Source: Microbacterium candidum
GTDB taxonomy: Bacteria; Actinomycetota; Actinomycetes; Actinomycetales; Microbacteriaceae
Length of the DNA: 64,000 nt
NCBI RefSeq assembly: GCF_030315975.1
Contig: NZ_JASXSZ010000003.1
Coordinates: 580,617 to 644,616 of the forward strand
Direction of reading: 5' to 3'
The position numbers and the translations under genes were made by a program. The notes under the pieces are model-generated. The model was not told the origin of the DNA. It saw only the letters and a list, made by a program, of their open reading frames with translations, and did no database searches. The stretch's first letter is position 1, and the number at the start of each line of letters is the position of its first letter. Of this stretch, positions 24,895 to 33,653 are shown one piece after another.

Positions 24895-25953
24895 CTACGC
24901 CTGGAGACGGGCGGCGATCGCGTCGCCGATCTGCGAAGTTGAGCGGGTGGAGGCGCCCCGGTCGGCGATGTCGTCCTCGACGGCGCGGGTGACGCGCGCG
25001 GATTCGCTGTGCAGCCCGAGGTGGTCGAGCAGCAGGGCGGTGGACAGGATCGCCGCAGTGGGGTCGGCCTTCTGCTGCCCCGCGATGTCGGGCGCCGACC
25101 CGTGCACGGGCTCGAACATCGACGGGAACGCGCCGTCCGGGTTGATGTTGCCGGAGGCGGCGAGGCCGATGCCACCGGTGACGGCGCCGGCCAGGTCAGT
25201 CAGGATGTCGCCGAAGAGGTTGTCGGTGACGATGACGTCGAAGCGGCCCGGGTTCGTGACCAGGAAGATCGTCGCCGCGTCGACGTGCAGGTAGTCTACG
25301 GCCACGTCGGGGTGCTCCAGCGCCACGGCGTCCACGATCCGCTTCCACATGCCGCCCGCGTGCACGAGGACGTTCGTCTTGTGCACGAGCGTGAGCTTCC
25401 TGCGGCGGCGCTCGGCGAGGTCGAACGCGTAGCGCACGACCCGCTCGACCCCGTACGCCGTGTTGACCGATGTCTCGTTGGCGACCTCGTGCGGCGTGCC
25501 GCGGCGGATCGCGCCGCCGTTGCCGACGTACGGGCCTTCGGTGCCCTCGCGGACGACGACGAAGTCGATGTCGCCCGGGTCTGCCAGCGGGCTGCCGGCA
25601 CCAGGGTAGAGCTTGGACGGCCGCAGGTTGACGTAGTGGTCGAGCTCGAAGCGCAGCTTCAGAAGGAGCCCGCGCTCGATGTTGGCGTCCTTGAGGCGCG
25701 GGTCGCCGGGGGTTCCGCCGACCGCGCCGAGGAGGATCGCGTCGTGCGCCTTGATCGCCTCGAGATCCGCGTCGGTGAGCGTGTCGCCGGTCTCGAGATA
25801 GCGGCCGGCGCCCAGCGAGAACGGCGTCTTCTCGAAGCGGACGCCGCTGCCCGCGGTCGCCGCATCCAGCACCTTCTCCGCCTCGGCCACGACCTCCGGG
25901 CCGATGCCGTCACCCGGGATGACGGCGAGCTTCACGACACGCTGCTCCTGCAC
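24895..25953 (-). CDS. leuB: 3-isopropylmalate dehydrogenase
   Basis: 352 residues from GTG 25953, behind AAGGAGA at good spacing; the GTG of VKLAVIPG (25935) is a shorter alternative. [30 protein letters not shown] and the NAD-binding [20 protein letters not shown] segment ([15 protein letters not shown]) identify the decarboxylating dehydrogenase fold; [16 protein letters not shown] is the adenine site. It oxidises 3-isopropylmalate in leucine synthesis. Length is normal. Confidence 0.95.
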   Translation of the reverse strand: MQEQRVVKLAVIPGDGIGPEVVAEAEKVLDAATAGSGVRFEKTPFSLGAGRYLETGDTLTDADLEAIKAHDAILLGAVGGTPGDPRLKDANIERGLLLKLRFELDHYVNLRPSKLYPGAGSPLADPGDIDFVVVREGTEGPYVGNGGAIRRGTPHEVANETSVNTAYGVERVVRYAFDLAERRRRKLTLVHKTNVLVHAGGMWKRIVDAVALEHPDVAVDYLHVDAATIFLVTNPGRFDVIVTDNLFGDILTDLAGAVTGGIGLAASGNINPDGAFPSMFEPVHGSAPDIAGQQKADPTAAILSTALLLDHLGLHSESARVTRAVEDDIADRGASTRSTSQIGDAIAARLQA

Positions 25954-26091
25954 AGGACTTCTCCTTGATCCGCGCGCTGCGAACGCGCACCGTCCCAGGT
26001 TATCCGTCGCCAGGATGCGTCGAAGCCGCGTGTCACGGCACGAGCGCCGCCGTGATCCCGCACCCGCGGGCGTGCCGATGCGGTGCCGCGA

Positions 26092-27657
26092 TCAGTGCGC
26101 GTCGGGGCGCGCCAGCTTGCCGCGGCCGAGCATGGTCGCCGCGATCACGGCGGCCGCCAGGACGAATCCTGCGCCGATGATCGAGGTCACCGCGACGCCG
26201 GCGTCGAACGCCGACGCGGCAGCCGCCTGCAGCGCGGCACCGAGGTCGCCGCCCACCTGCTCCGCGGCATGCGCGGCACCGCCGAGCGTCTCCCGCGCGG
26301 CCGCGGCACCGGCCTCCGTGATCCCGTCCGGGATCACGAGGTTCGTCCGGTACATCGCGGTCAGGATGCCGCCGAGGATCGTCGTGCCGAGCACGGCGCC
26401 GATCTCGTACGCCGTCTCCGACACCGCGCTCGCCGCCCCGGCCTTCGCGGCGGGGGCGCTCGACAGCGCCAGCTCGTTCGACACGGTCTCGGCCATGCCG
26501 ATGCCGATCCCGAGGAGGACCGATGCTGCGACCAGCAGCGCGAGCGCGGAGTCGTGCGCCACGAACGCCGTCAGCACGTAGCCGACGAACGAGACCATGA
26601 GGGCGGCGGGGACGAGGATGCGCGGGGGGACGCGCTTCGAGATCGGCACGACGACGAGCCCGGCGACGATCATCGCGACGAGAGCGGGAACAAGCACGAA
26701 GCCCGCGACCATGGGTGAAAGCCCCAGGACGAGCTGGAGGTGCTGGGCGATGAAGTACTCGAAGCCGACGAACGCGATGACGCTCAGAAGGTTCACGAGC
26801 AGGGCGCCCGTGAAGGTGCCCACACGGAACAGGCGCACGTCGAGCATCGGGATGTCCATCCGCAGCTGCCGGCGGACGAAGAGCGCGCCGATGCCGATGC
26901 CGGCGGCGAACATGGCCAGCCAGCCGGGCAGCGGACCGTCGACGGCGATCTCCTTGATCGCGTAGACGACGAGGACCATCGCGACGATCGACATCAGGAT
27001 GCTGAGCGGGTCGATGCGGCCCGGGTTCGGGTCGCGGCTCTCCGGCACGAGGAACGGAGCGAAGACGAGGAGCGGCACGAGGACCGGCACCGCGAGGAGG
27101 AACACGGAGCCCCAGGCGAAGTGCTCGAGCAGCATCCCGCCGACGATCGGGCCGAGCGCGGCGCCGGCGGAGAACGCGGACGCCCAGATGGCGATCGCGA
27201 GACGCCGCTGGTTGCGGTCGCCGAAGATACTGCGGATGAGCGACAGCGTCGAGGGCATGAGCAGCGCACCGAACACGCCCATCGCGGCGCGCGCGGCGAT
27301 CAGCCATTCCGCGGACGGCGCGAACGCCGCGAGCACGGACACGGCGGCGAAGCCGGTGGCGCCGATGAGCAGCATCCTCCGACGTCCGAAGCGGTCGCCG
27401 AGCGTGCCGGCCGTGACGAGGAACGCGGCGAGGACGAGCGGATAGACGTCGATCATCCACAGCTGCTGGATGCCGGTCGGCTCCAGGTGCAGCGCGATCT
27501 GCGGCAGCGCGAAGTGCAGCACCGTGCCGTCGATCGAGACGAGGAGCACCGGCAGCATCAGCACGGTGAGCGCCGTCCACCCGCGCCAGCCGACGCGCGG
27601 GGGCAGCGCCGTGGGCGTGGTGGCGGTCGTCTCGACGTACATCTCTTCCTCATTCAT
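26092..27657 (-). CDS. MFS transporter, DHA2 (EmrB/QacA) drug-efflux type
   Basis: 521 residues from ATG 27657; a frame extending to 28362 is spurious because it crosses the divergent tetR. Fourteen predicted membrane segments. Motifs: LLVSIDGTVLHFALPQIA (helix 1, DHA2 type), GTLGDRFGRRRMLLIG (loop 2-3 motif A) and SAFSAGAALGPIVGGMLLEH (motif C, antiporter signature). Divergent from tetR with two palindromes in the 45-bp gap, so it is probably derepressed by its own substrate. Confidence 0.9.
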   Translation of the reverse strand: MNEEEMYVETTATTPTALPPRVGWRGWTALTVLMLPVLLVSIDGTVLHFALPQIALHLEPTGIQQLWMIDVYPLVLAAFLVTAGTLGDRFGRRRMLLIGATGFAAVSVLAAFAPSAEWLIAARAAMGVFGALLMPSTLSLIRSIFGDRNQRRLAIAIWASAFSAGAALGPIVGGMLLEHFAWGSVFLLAVPVLVPLLVFAPFLVPESRDPNPGRIDPLSILMSIVAMVLVVYAIKEIAVDGPLPGWLAMFAAGIGIGALFVRRQLRMDIPMLDVRLFRVGTFTGALLVNLLSVIAFVGFEYFIAQHLQLVLGLSPMVAGFVLVPALVAMIVAGLVVVPISKRVPPRILVPAALMVSFVGYVLTAFVAHDSALALLVAASVLLGIGIGMAETVSNELALSSAPAAKAGAASAVSETAYEIGAVLGTTILGGILTAMYRTNLVIPDGITEAGAAAARETLGGAAHAAEQVGGDLGAALQAAAASAFDAGVAVTSIIGAGFVLAAAVIAATMLGRGKLARPDAH

Positions 27658-27662
27658 TTCTA

Positions 27663-27678
27663 TACCGTCTGGTCGGTA
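27663..27678. promoter_or_regulatory. TetR operator, palindrome 1
   Basis: TACCG-N6-CGGTA, perfect 5-bp arms (TACCGTCTGGTCGGTA), between the MFS start at 27657 and the tetR start at 27703. Position is right for repression of both genes. Confidence 0.65.
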
Positions 27679-27680
27679 CA

Positions 27681-27698
27681 CTAACTCTGGTATGTTAG
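27681..27698. promoter_or_regulatory. TetR operator, palindrome 2
   Basis: CTAAC-N8-GTTAG, perfect 5-bp arms, 2 bp after palindrome 1 and 4 bp before the tetR ATG. The inner TATGTT can serve as the tetR -10 box, which would make its mRNA leaderless. Confidence 0.5.
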
Positions 27699-27702
27699 CA
27701 GA

Positions 27703-28248
27703 ATGAGCCGCCCGCCACGAGCCCGAGACACCGTGCTGGACGCCTACGAGCGCATCCTCGTCGAGGACGGCGCCCGCGGCGCGACCCTGGATGCGACCGC
27801 GCGCGCTGCGGGTGTGTCGAAGGGCGGACTTCTCTACCACTACGCCTCGAAGGACGCGCTCCAGAACGCCGTCGTCGAGCGGCTGCGCGCCCTCGTCGAG
27901 GCCGATATCGCGACGATCGAGTCCGCACCCGAGGGTGCCGTCGCGTATTTCGTGCGGTCGTCCGTCATGGAGGACGACGAGCTCGACCGGGCGATCGTCG
28001 CGACCTCGCGCCTGGCGCAGAGCGGTCATTCCGGCGCGACGGCGGCGCTGGTCGAGATGCGGGAGGCGTGGGAGAGCGTGCTGCGGCCGCACGTGCGGGA
28101 TGCCGCGGCTCTCGATCTGGTGATGCTCGTGAGCGACGGGCTCTACTTCAACAACGCGCTCGGCGGCGACACTCCGCTGACGGCGGTGCCGCAGGGCGCC
28201 GCGCTCGATGCGCTCGTCGAGCTCGTGGTCGGCATCGCGGCCGAGTAG
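27703..28248 (+). CDS. TetR-family repressor of the DHA2 transporter
   Basis: 181 residues, ATG 27703. The HTH is ATLDATARAAGVSKGGLLYHYASKDAL (about residues 25-51), the canonical TetR fold. The C-terminal ligand domain is helical. It starts 4 bp after the second palindrome and faces the efflux gene, a standard TetR-exporter arrangement, so an amphipathic drug or metabolite as inducer is likely. Confidence 0.9.
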   Translation: MSRPPRARDTVLDAYERILVEDGARGATLDATARAAGVSKGGLLYHYASKDALQNAVVERLRALVEADIATIESAPEGAVAYFVRSSVMEDDELDRAIVATSRLAQSGHSGATAALVEMREAWESVLRPHVRDAAALDLVMLVSDGLYFNNALGGDTPLTAVPQGAALDALVELVVGIAAE

Positions 28249-28300
28249 GCCCCTGGCCCGCGACCGAATAGCACTCGCCGCGCCCGCGCCGCGCGCCCAG

Positions 28301-28367
28301 AACAGGAGAATCGGCGAAGACAGGAGGATGCGCCGCGGATCGTCCTGTCTCCGCCGAACCACCTGTT
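28301..28367. repeat. Long imperfect palindrome between convergent genes
   Basis: Nested inverted arms: AACAGG (28301-28306) with CCTGTT (28362-28367), TCGGCG (28311-28316) with CGCCGA (28352-28357), and inner GACAGGAGGAT with ATCGTCCTGTC, one mismatch, around a 9-base centre. It probably acts as bidirectional terminator for tetR and the sigma gene. I associate this kind of palindrome with repeated extragenic elements in Microbacterium, which only a genome search can confirm. Confidence 0.6.
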
Positions 28368-28392
28368 TTGGCGGTGAGGATGGACCTGCGGG

Positions 28393-29628
28393 TCACCCCA
28401 AGACTGTGAGCTTGCGCTCGAGGTAGCGTCGTGCGGCCGCATCCGTCTCGTAATCGATCGCGCGCCGGTAGTCGGCCGCCGCCTCCGCGATGTCCCCGGT
28501 CCGCGCGCTCATGTCCGCGCGCGCCGCATACGCCTGGGCGGCCAGCGTCCCGGTGAAGAGGTCGTCCGCATCCAGCTCGTCACGCGCGCAGCCCGGCCCG
28601 ACAGCGGCACTGTGGCCGCGGGCGACCAGACGCGCAAGACGCGCGGACGGCGCGGGCCACACCGCGACGAGGCCGTCGTAGAGGCGGGCGATCGACGTCC
28701 AGTCGGTGGCATCCCACCGCGGTGCGAGATCGTGCAGCCCCGCGATGCCGGCCTGCAGCGCGAAACGGCCCGTGCCGGCCTGCAGCGCCCGTGTCGCGAG
28801 CGACTCCCCCTCCGCGATGAGGTCTTCGTCCCACGCGATGCGGTCGGCGGTCGCGAGGTCGACGAGCTCCCCCGCCGGATCCACGCGAGTCGCCTGGCGC
28901 GCCTCGGTCAGAAGGAGGAGTCCCAGAAGACCGGATGCCTCGGGCTCACCGGGCGCGATGCGCAGCGCATCGCGTGCGAGGTCCACGGCATCGCCTCGCA
29001 GCCGCGTGCTCTCCTCCCGGGTCGGCGCGGCGTACCCAGCCGTGTACACGAGGTAGATGACGGCGAGGGCGACGGGAAGACGAGCGCGCACCTGCCGCAC
29101 GTCATCCATCGCGAAGCGCACGGGCGAGTCGTGCAGCCTCTTCTTCGCTCGCGTCAGCCGCGCGGCCATCGTCGCCTCGGGGACGAGGAGCATCGCGGCG
29201 ACGTCACGCGTCGGGACCCCGCACACGAAGCGCAGGGCGAGCGCCAGCTGCGTCTCCTCCGCGATGTCCGGGTGGCACACCATGAGGATCAGCTCGAGCC
29301 GCTCGTCGCCGGTGAAGGCGAACCCGGCCATGTCGTCCTCCCCGGGATACGGGGGCGCCGCGCGCCGCGCCTCGAAGGCGAGCGCTGACAGCGCACGGTC
29401 TGCGGTCTGCGCGCGCCGCACGTGGTCGATCGCGATGCGGCGCGCCGCCGTCGTGATCCACGCCGCGGGGTTGTCGATCCGAGCGCCGGAGCGTTCCTGC
29501 GCCAGAGCGCGGAGGAACGCGTCCTGCACGGCGTCCTCGGCGAGTTGGAGGTCACCCGTGTAGGCGGTCACCGCACCGAGGATGCGACCGGCATCCGCCC
29601 GGTACGCATCCTCGATGCGGCTCGTCAC
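28393..29628 (-). CDS. ECF sigma factor with C-terminal TPR-like extension (ECF42 type)
   Basis: 411 residues from GTG 29628 with GGAG five bases upstream; the extension to 29688 is not supported. Region 2 includes LAEDAVQDAFLRALAQ and AAWITTAARRIAIDHVRR; region 4 includes LRFVCGVPTRDVAAMLLV and TMAARLTRAKKRL. About 230 further residues form helical TPR-like repeats (LARDALRIAPGEPEASGLLG, RRAIDYETDAAARRYLERKL), the DUF6596-type tail of ECF42 sigma factors. These lack an anti-sigma factor and are paired with DGPF proteins, as here. Targets unknown. Confidence 0.88.
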   Translation of the reverse strand: MTSRIEDAYRADAGRILGAVTAYTGDLQLAEDAVQDAFLRALAQERSGARIDNPAAWITTAARRIAIDHVRRAQTADRALSALAFEARRAAPPYPGEDDMAGFAFTGDERLELILMVCHPDIAEETQLALALRFVCGVPTRDVAAMLLVPEATMAARLTRAKKRLHDSPVRFAMDDVRQVRARLPVALAVIYLVYTAGYAAPTREESTRLRGDAVDLARDALRIAPGEPEASGLLGLLLLTEARQATRVDPAGELVDLATADRIAWDEDLIAEGESLATRALQAGTGRFALQAGIAGLHDLAPRWDATDWTSIARLYDGLVAVWPAPSARLARLVARGHSAAVGPGCARDELDADDLFTGTLAAQAYAARADMSARTGDIAEAAADYRRAIDYETDAAARRYLERKLTVLG

Positions 29629-29647
29629 TTCTGCTCCGCCGCGTCTT

Positions 29648-30043
29648 CTACTGCGCGGCGTCCACGACGAGCGGGAGCTCCTCCGCACTCGTCGGGATCT
29701 CCGCGATCGGGTACAGGTCGAGCCATCCGCCCGTGGGGACGAGGGCCGCCAGCTCCCGCGCCTGCGCGACCGAGTCGGCGGTGAAGGTGTAGAAGCCGGT
29801 GACGACCTCGCGCACCTCGCTGAAAGGTCCGTCGGTGAAGACGAACCCGCTCTCGGCGGGCGTGATGCGGGTGGCCTCGGACTGCGGGCGCAGCGGGGCG
29901 GCGGCGAGGATGCGCTGCCCCGCTGCGGCGACGGCAGCCTGGAAGGCCTTGTGGCCGGCCAGGTCCATCTCGATCTGCTCGGGCGAGAGGACCGACGGGT
30001 CCCACTCGGGCTCGTTGATGACGATCAGGTATTCAGCGGACAT
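29648..30043 (-). CDS. DGPF/YCII-related protein partnered with the ECF sigma factor
   Basis: 131 residues from ATG 30043 with AAGGAGA upstream. Motif FVFTDGPFSEVREVVTGFYT is the DGPF signature of the YCII-like fold, here with the substitution pattern TDGPF. Beta-alpha ferredoxin-like layout of full length. 20 bp separates its stop from the sigma factor start, so they form one operon. Known: such genes are the main target of ECF42 sigma factors. Biochemical function unknown. Confidence 0.85.
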   Translation of the reverse strand: MSAEYLIVINEPEWDPSVLSPEQIEMDLAGHKAFQAAVAAAGQRILAAAPLRPQSEATRITPAESGFVFTDGPFSEVREVVTGFYTFTADSVAQARELAALVPTGGWLDLYPIAEIPTSAEELPLVVDAAQ

Positions 30044-30158
30044 GAGAGTCTCCTTCGTCGAGCTTTCGTTCGCGGTCCGCGGGATGCGGAACACCGATAC
30101 GACGTGCACGACCTGCCGGAATCGACAGCTCCGACGAGATTCTCCCAGAAACGCTCGA

Positions 30159-31763
30159 TCAGTCCTCGGCGATGGCGATCTGGGCGAACAGGTCCGCGTC
30201 GATGGCCTCGCGTACCTCGGCGAGAAGCTCGTCCGGCACCGGCGAGTCGACCGTGAGGAGGGACAGCGCCTGGCCGCCCGCCGCACGCCGCGCGATCTGC
30301 ATCCCCGCGATGTTGATGCCCGCCTCGCCGAACTTCTGGCCGTAGACCGCGACGATGCCGGGGCGGTCGGTGTAGACCATGACGATGTGGTGCTCCTCGA
30401 TCGGGAGCTCGAGCGCGTAGTCGTTGATGCCGACGAGCTTCTCGATCTGCTTCGGGCCGGTGAGGGTGCCGGACACGGCGAGCTGCGAGCCGTCGGACAG
30501 CGCGCCGCGCAGGGTGATGACGTTGCGGTACTCGGGGCTGTCGGCATCCACGAGGAGTCGGGTCTCGACCCCGCGCTGCTCCGCGAGGAGCGGGGCGTTC
30601 ACGTACGACACGGTCTCGCTCACGATGTTCGTGAACAGGCCCTTGAGAGCAGCGAGCTTCAGGACGCTGACGTCGTAGTCGCTCAGTTCGCCGTGCACCT
30701 CGACGTCGAGGCTCGTCAAGGGCGACTGGGCGAGACCGGCGAAGATCTGGCCGAGCTTCTCCACGAGCGGGATGCCGGGGCGCACATACGGGTCGATGAC
30801 ACCGCCGGCGACGTTCACCGCGTCCGGGACGAGCTCGCCGCCGAGCGCGAGGCGCACGGAGCGGGCGACCGAGATGCCCGCCTTCTCCTGCGCCTCATCC
30901 GTCGAGGCGCCGAGGTGCGGCGTGACGACGACGTTCGGGAGAGACAGGAGCGCGGCCGCCGTGCCGCCCTCGGCGGGCGGCTCGCTCGTGAAGACGTCGA
31001 GACCGGCGCCGGCGATCTCGCCGGCGGTGAGGGCGGCGTGGAGGGCCACCTCGTCGATCAGGCCGCCGCGCGCGACGTTGACGATGAAGGCCGTCGACTT
31101 CATCGCGCGGAACTGGTCGGTCGAGATCATGCCGGTCGTCTCGGGCGTCTTCGGCATGTGGATCGTGACGAAGTCGCTCTCGGCGAGCAGCTCGTCGAGC
31201 GTCACGAGCTGGACGCCCAGCTGCTGGGCGCGGGCGCTCGTGACGTACGGGTCGTAGGCGATGACGCGCATGTCGAAGGCCTGCAGGCGCGCCGCGATGA
31301 GCGCGCCGATGCGGCCGAGGCCGATGATGCCGACCGTCTTCTCGAAGAGCTCCGTGCCGGTGTAGGCGCTGCGCTTCCACTGCCCGGCGGTGAGAGACGC
31401 GTGGCCGGCGGGGATGTGGCGGGCGAGGCTCAGGATGTGGCCGATCGTGAGCTCCGCTGCCGAGACGATGTTGGACGTCGGTGCGTTCACGACCATCACA
31501 CCCGCGGTCGTCGCGGCCTTGATGTCGACGTTGTCGAGCCCGACGCCGGCACGGGCGACCACCTGCAGCTTCGGGGCGGCGGCGAGGGCCTCCTCGTCGA
31601 TCTTCGTCGCCGAGCGGATGAGGACCGCGTTCGCTTCCGCCAGTGCCGACAGCAGCGCCGGGCGGTCGGTTCCGTCGACGGAGCGGACGTCGAAATCGGG
31701 CCCGAGGGCGTCGATCGTGGCGGGAGAGAGTTCTTCGGCGAGGAGGACGACAGGCTTGGGCAC
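30159..31763 (-). CDS. serA: D-3-phosphoglycerate dehydrogenase, long form
   Basis: 534 residues from GTG 31763; a TTG at 31778 adds five residues. NAD-binding GIIGLGRIGALIAARLQAFD, catalytic VNVARGGLIDEVALH and VTPHLGASTDEAQEKAG, then an intervening (ASB) domain and a C-terminal ACT domain (HHIVMVYTDRPGIVAVYGQK), the actinobacterial arrangement with serine feedback inhibition. It makes 3-phosphohydroxypyruvate for serine synthesis. 115 bp to the DGPF gene start; not part of the ilv run. Confidence 0.95.
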   Translation of the reverse strand: MPKPVVLLAEELSPATIDALGPDFDVRSVDGTDRPALLSALAEANAVLIRSATKIDEEALAAAPKLQVVARAGVGLDNVDIKAATTAGVMVVNAPTSNIVSAAELTIGHILSLARHIPAGHASLTAGQWKRSAYTGTELFEKTVGIIGLGRIGALIAARLQAFDMRVIAYDPYVTSARAQQLGVQLVTLDELLAESDFVTIHMPKTPETTGMISTDQFRAMKSTAFIVNVARGGLIDEVALHAALTAGEIAGAGLDVFTSEPPAEGGTAAALLSLPNVVVTPHLGASTDEAQEKAGISVARSVRLALGGELVPDAVNVAGGVIDPYVRPGIPLVEKLGQIFAGLAQSPLTSLDVEVHGELSDYDVSVLKLAALKGLFTNIVSETVSYVNAPLLAEQRGVETRLLVDADSPEYRNVITLRGALSDGSQLAVSGTLTGPKQIEKLVGINDYALELPIEEHHIVMVYTDRPGIVAVYGQKFGEAGINIAGMQIARRAAGGQALSLLTVDSPVPDELLAEVREAIDADLFAQIAIAED

Positions 31764-31884
31764 AGAGGGACCCTTCAAGGAGCGCGTTCGGGGATGCCAC
31801 GCCGCACGCCATCGGGGCGAGACAGGGTCAGCCTACCCTGGGCTGCGATGCGCTCCGTGCCGTGTGACGCCGTCTGACGGCTCG

Positions 31885-32250
31885 TCAGGATCCGAGCAGC
31901 GACCCGCCGTACACCGCGCTGTAGGCGACGATGTCGAGCCAGAACACCGACACCAGGGCGAGCCCGGTGAGCAGGATCGCCGCGAACGGCAGCGCGCGTC
32001 TGCGCCAGCCGAGCGCGAACGCACCCGCGAACACGAGGATCGGGAGCACGACCGGCAGGAGGAGCACGAACCAGCCGTAGCCGTTGAGACCCAGTGGGCC
32101 GCTCGCCTGCGAGATGAGGAAGGCGACGGCGTTCCAGAGTGCGTAGGCGTAGAAGAGCCCGAACGCTGCCGCGATGACCGCGATGAGCCATGTCGGCATC
32201 GCGGCGCGGCGCTCCGGGCGCCCAGAGGTGGATGCATCCGTCGTCATCAT
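31885..32250 (-). CDS. Small membrane protein
   Basis: 121 residues, ATG 32250 overlapping the upstream stop (ATGA). Three to four hydrophobic segments (IAVIAAAFGLFYAYALWNAV, FVLLLPVVLPILVFAGAFAL, LPFAAILLTGLALVSVFWL) and a short hydrophilic N-terminus. Co-transcribed with the next gene and probably with cutC. No family recognised. Confidence 0.65.
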   Translation of the reverse strand: MMTTDASTSGRPERRAAMPTWLIAVIAAAFGLFYAYALWNAVAFLISQASGPLGLNGYGWFVLLLPVVLPILVFAGAFALGWRRRALPFAAILLTGLALVSVFWLDIVAYSAVYGGSLLGS

Positions 32251-32810
32251 CGTCCCACCGCCCCGAGCATGATGAACGGCCACGGCAGAAGCAGGGCCGC
32301 CCCGCCGATGAGCCACGCGAACCGCACCCAGGCACGGGAGCCGGCCGTCAGCCACAGCGTCGTCAGGAACCACAGCGCGGGGGCGGCGACCGCGAGCCAC
32401 AGGCTCACCTGGTAGCCGACCGGCGCCACGAGATACTTCGCGGTTCCCTCGAGACGCAGCCCGCCGACGATCCAGCCGATCGTGGCGAGGAGGTACACGC
32501 CGCCCAGCACGCCGAGGGCGATGAGCGCCCCGTTGCCGATGGCGGGCGTCTCGTCGTGGTCCCGGTGGGACGTGTCCTGGGCCGCACCTGACGATGCCGC
32601 ATCCCCGGCCTCACCGGTGTTCACGGTCTCCGCGCCCCTGCCGACGGCGGTGAAGCCTTCGGGAAGCACCGGCGTCGCCGGCGCAGGCTCTTCGGGCTCG
32701 CCTGCGTCTGACTCTTCGTCTGACTCTTCGTCTGACGGCGTTCCGACGTGCAGCGTCGGATCGTCTTCGTCGCCCCAGGAGAGGGCGTCGTCATCGGGTC
32801 GGGCGGTCAC
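32247..32810 (-). CDS. Membrane protein with acidic disordered N-terminus
   Basis: 187 residues, GTG 32810. The first ~90 residues are hydrophilic and very acidic (SDEESDEESDAGEPEEPAP), encoded by a 12-bp tandem repeat; then three or four hydrophobic segments (ALIALGVLGGVYLLATIGWI, VSLWLAVAAPALWFLTTLWL, GGAALLLPWPFIMLGAV). Such proteins are often mis-annotated as DNA polymerase III tau because of the acidic tail. It starts 30 bp after cutC and overlaps the next gene. Confidence 0.65.
   Translation of the reverse strand: MTARPDDDALSWGDEDDPTLHVGTPSDEESDEESDAGEPEEPAPATPVLPEGFTAVGRGAETVNTGEAGDAASSGAAQDTSHRDHDETPAIGNGALIALGVLGGVYLLATIGWIVGGLRLEGTAKYLVAPVGYQVSLWLAVAAPALWFLTTLWLTAGSRAWVRFAWLIGGAALLLPWPFIMLGAVGR
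32706..32735. repeat. 12-bp tandem repeat coding for acidic residues
   Basis: GTCTGACTCTTC occurs 2.5 times and encodes SDEESDEESD on the minus strand. Copy number could vary by slippage, changing the length of the acidic tail without a frameshift. Confidence 0.7.
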
Positions 32811-32840
32811 GCCCCCAAGCGTACCGGCGCCGAGCGGGCG

Positions 32841-33578
32841 TCACCGGCTCGCGGCGGCCGTCGCCGCGACGGCTGCCGCGACGAGGTCGGGGTCGGTGAC
32901 CTCGAAGGCATCCACTCCCCCGCCCGGGCCGCTCGCGCCGCGCTCGGCGGGCCGCGAGGCGGAGAGGTGCACAGCATCCACACCCGCCGCGACGAGCGCG
33001 GGAATGACGTCGATCGCAACGCCACCGCCGGCCATGATCTCGAGTCGGCCGGACGCTTCGCGCACCATCTGCGCGAGCGTGTCGACGCCTTCGCCGCTGC
33101 GCGCTGCGCCGCCCGAGGTGAGCACGCGGCACACGCCCAGCCCGGCGAGTGCGGCGACGGACGCGACGGGATCGACGGACGCGTCCACCGCCCGGTGCAC
33201 GGTCACGTCCAGATCTTCTGCCACGTCGATGAACCGACGCAGCGTGTCGACGTCGAGGGTGCCATCATCCGTCAGCGCGCCCACGACGACGCCGGACGCA
33301 CCCATCATCACGGCGGCGCGGATGTCGCGCACCATCGTCTGCACCTCGTCGGGAGCGAACACGAACCCGCCGCCGCGCGGGCGGATCAGCACGTTGACGA
33401 ATCCGTCGAGTCCGGAGGAGATCTCCACAGCGTCCGCGATGAGTCCCGCCGAGGGCGTCAGTCCGCCGAGCCGCAGGCCCTGCGTCAGCTCGATGCGCGT
33501 GGCATCGGCGTCGACCGCGATCCGCACGCCTTCCGCGCTCTGGACGGCGATCTCAACGGCGACGGGGCGTGCGGTCAT
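32841..33578 (-). CDS. cutC: CutC-family copper homeostasis protein
   Basis: 245 residues. TIM-barrel family signatures: RIELTQGLRLGGLTPSAGLI, VNVLIRPRGGGFVF, MGASGVVVGALTDDGTLD, VTVHRAVDAS and VLTSGGAARSGEG. Members were linked to copper tolerance, though direct copper binding is disputed. It heads an operon with two membrane proteins of unknown role. Confidence 0.85.
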   Translation of the reverse strand: MTARPVAVEIAVQSAEGVRIAVDADATRIELTQGLRLGGLTPSAGLIADAVEISSGLDGFVNVLIRPRGGGFVFAPDEVQTMVRDIRAAVMMGASGVVVGALTDDGTLDVDTLRRFIDVAEDLDVTVHRAVDASVDPVASVAALAGLGVCRVLTSGGAARSGEGVDTLAQMVREASGRLEIMAGGGVAIDVIPALVAAGVDAVHLSASRPAERGASGPGGGVDAFEVTDPDLVAAAVAATAAASR

Positions 33579-33653
33579 CGCACCAGGCTAGACCTGCGGG
33601 AGGCCGCATCCCCCCGCTCGTCACGTACGAACGGAGGGATGCGGCGCCCTGCA

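Noticed and set aside
26000..26091. Short inverted repeats between leuB and the MFS gene
   Set aside because: Several overlapping GC-rich pairings of 4-6 bp; none stands out from background.
27658..28362. N-terminal extension of the DHA2 transporter by 235 codons
   Set aside because: It covers the divergent tetR and its operators; the transporter motif starts right after ATG 27657.
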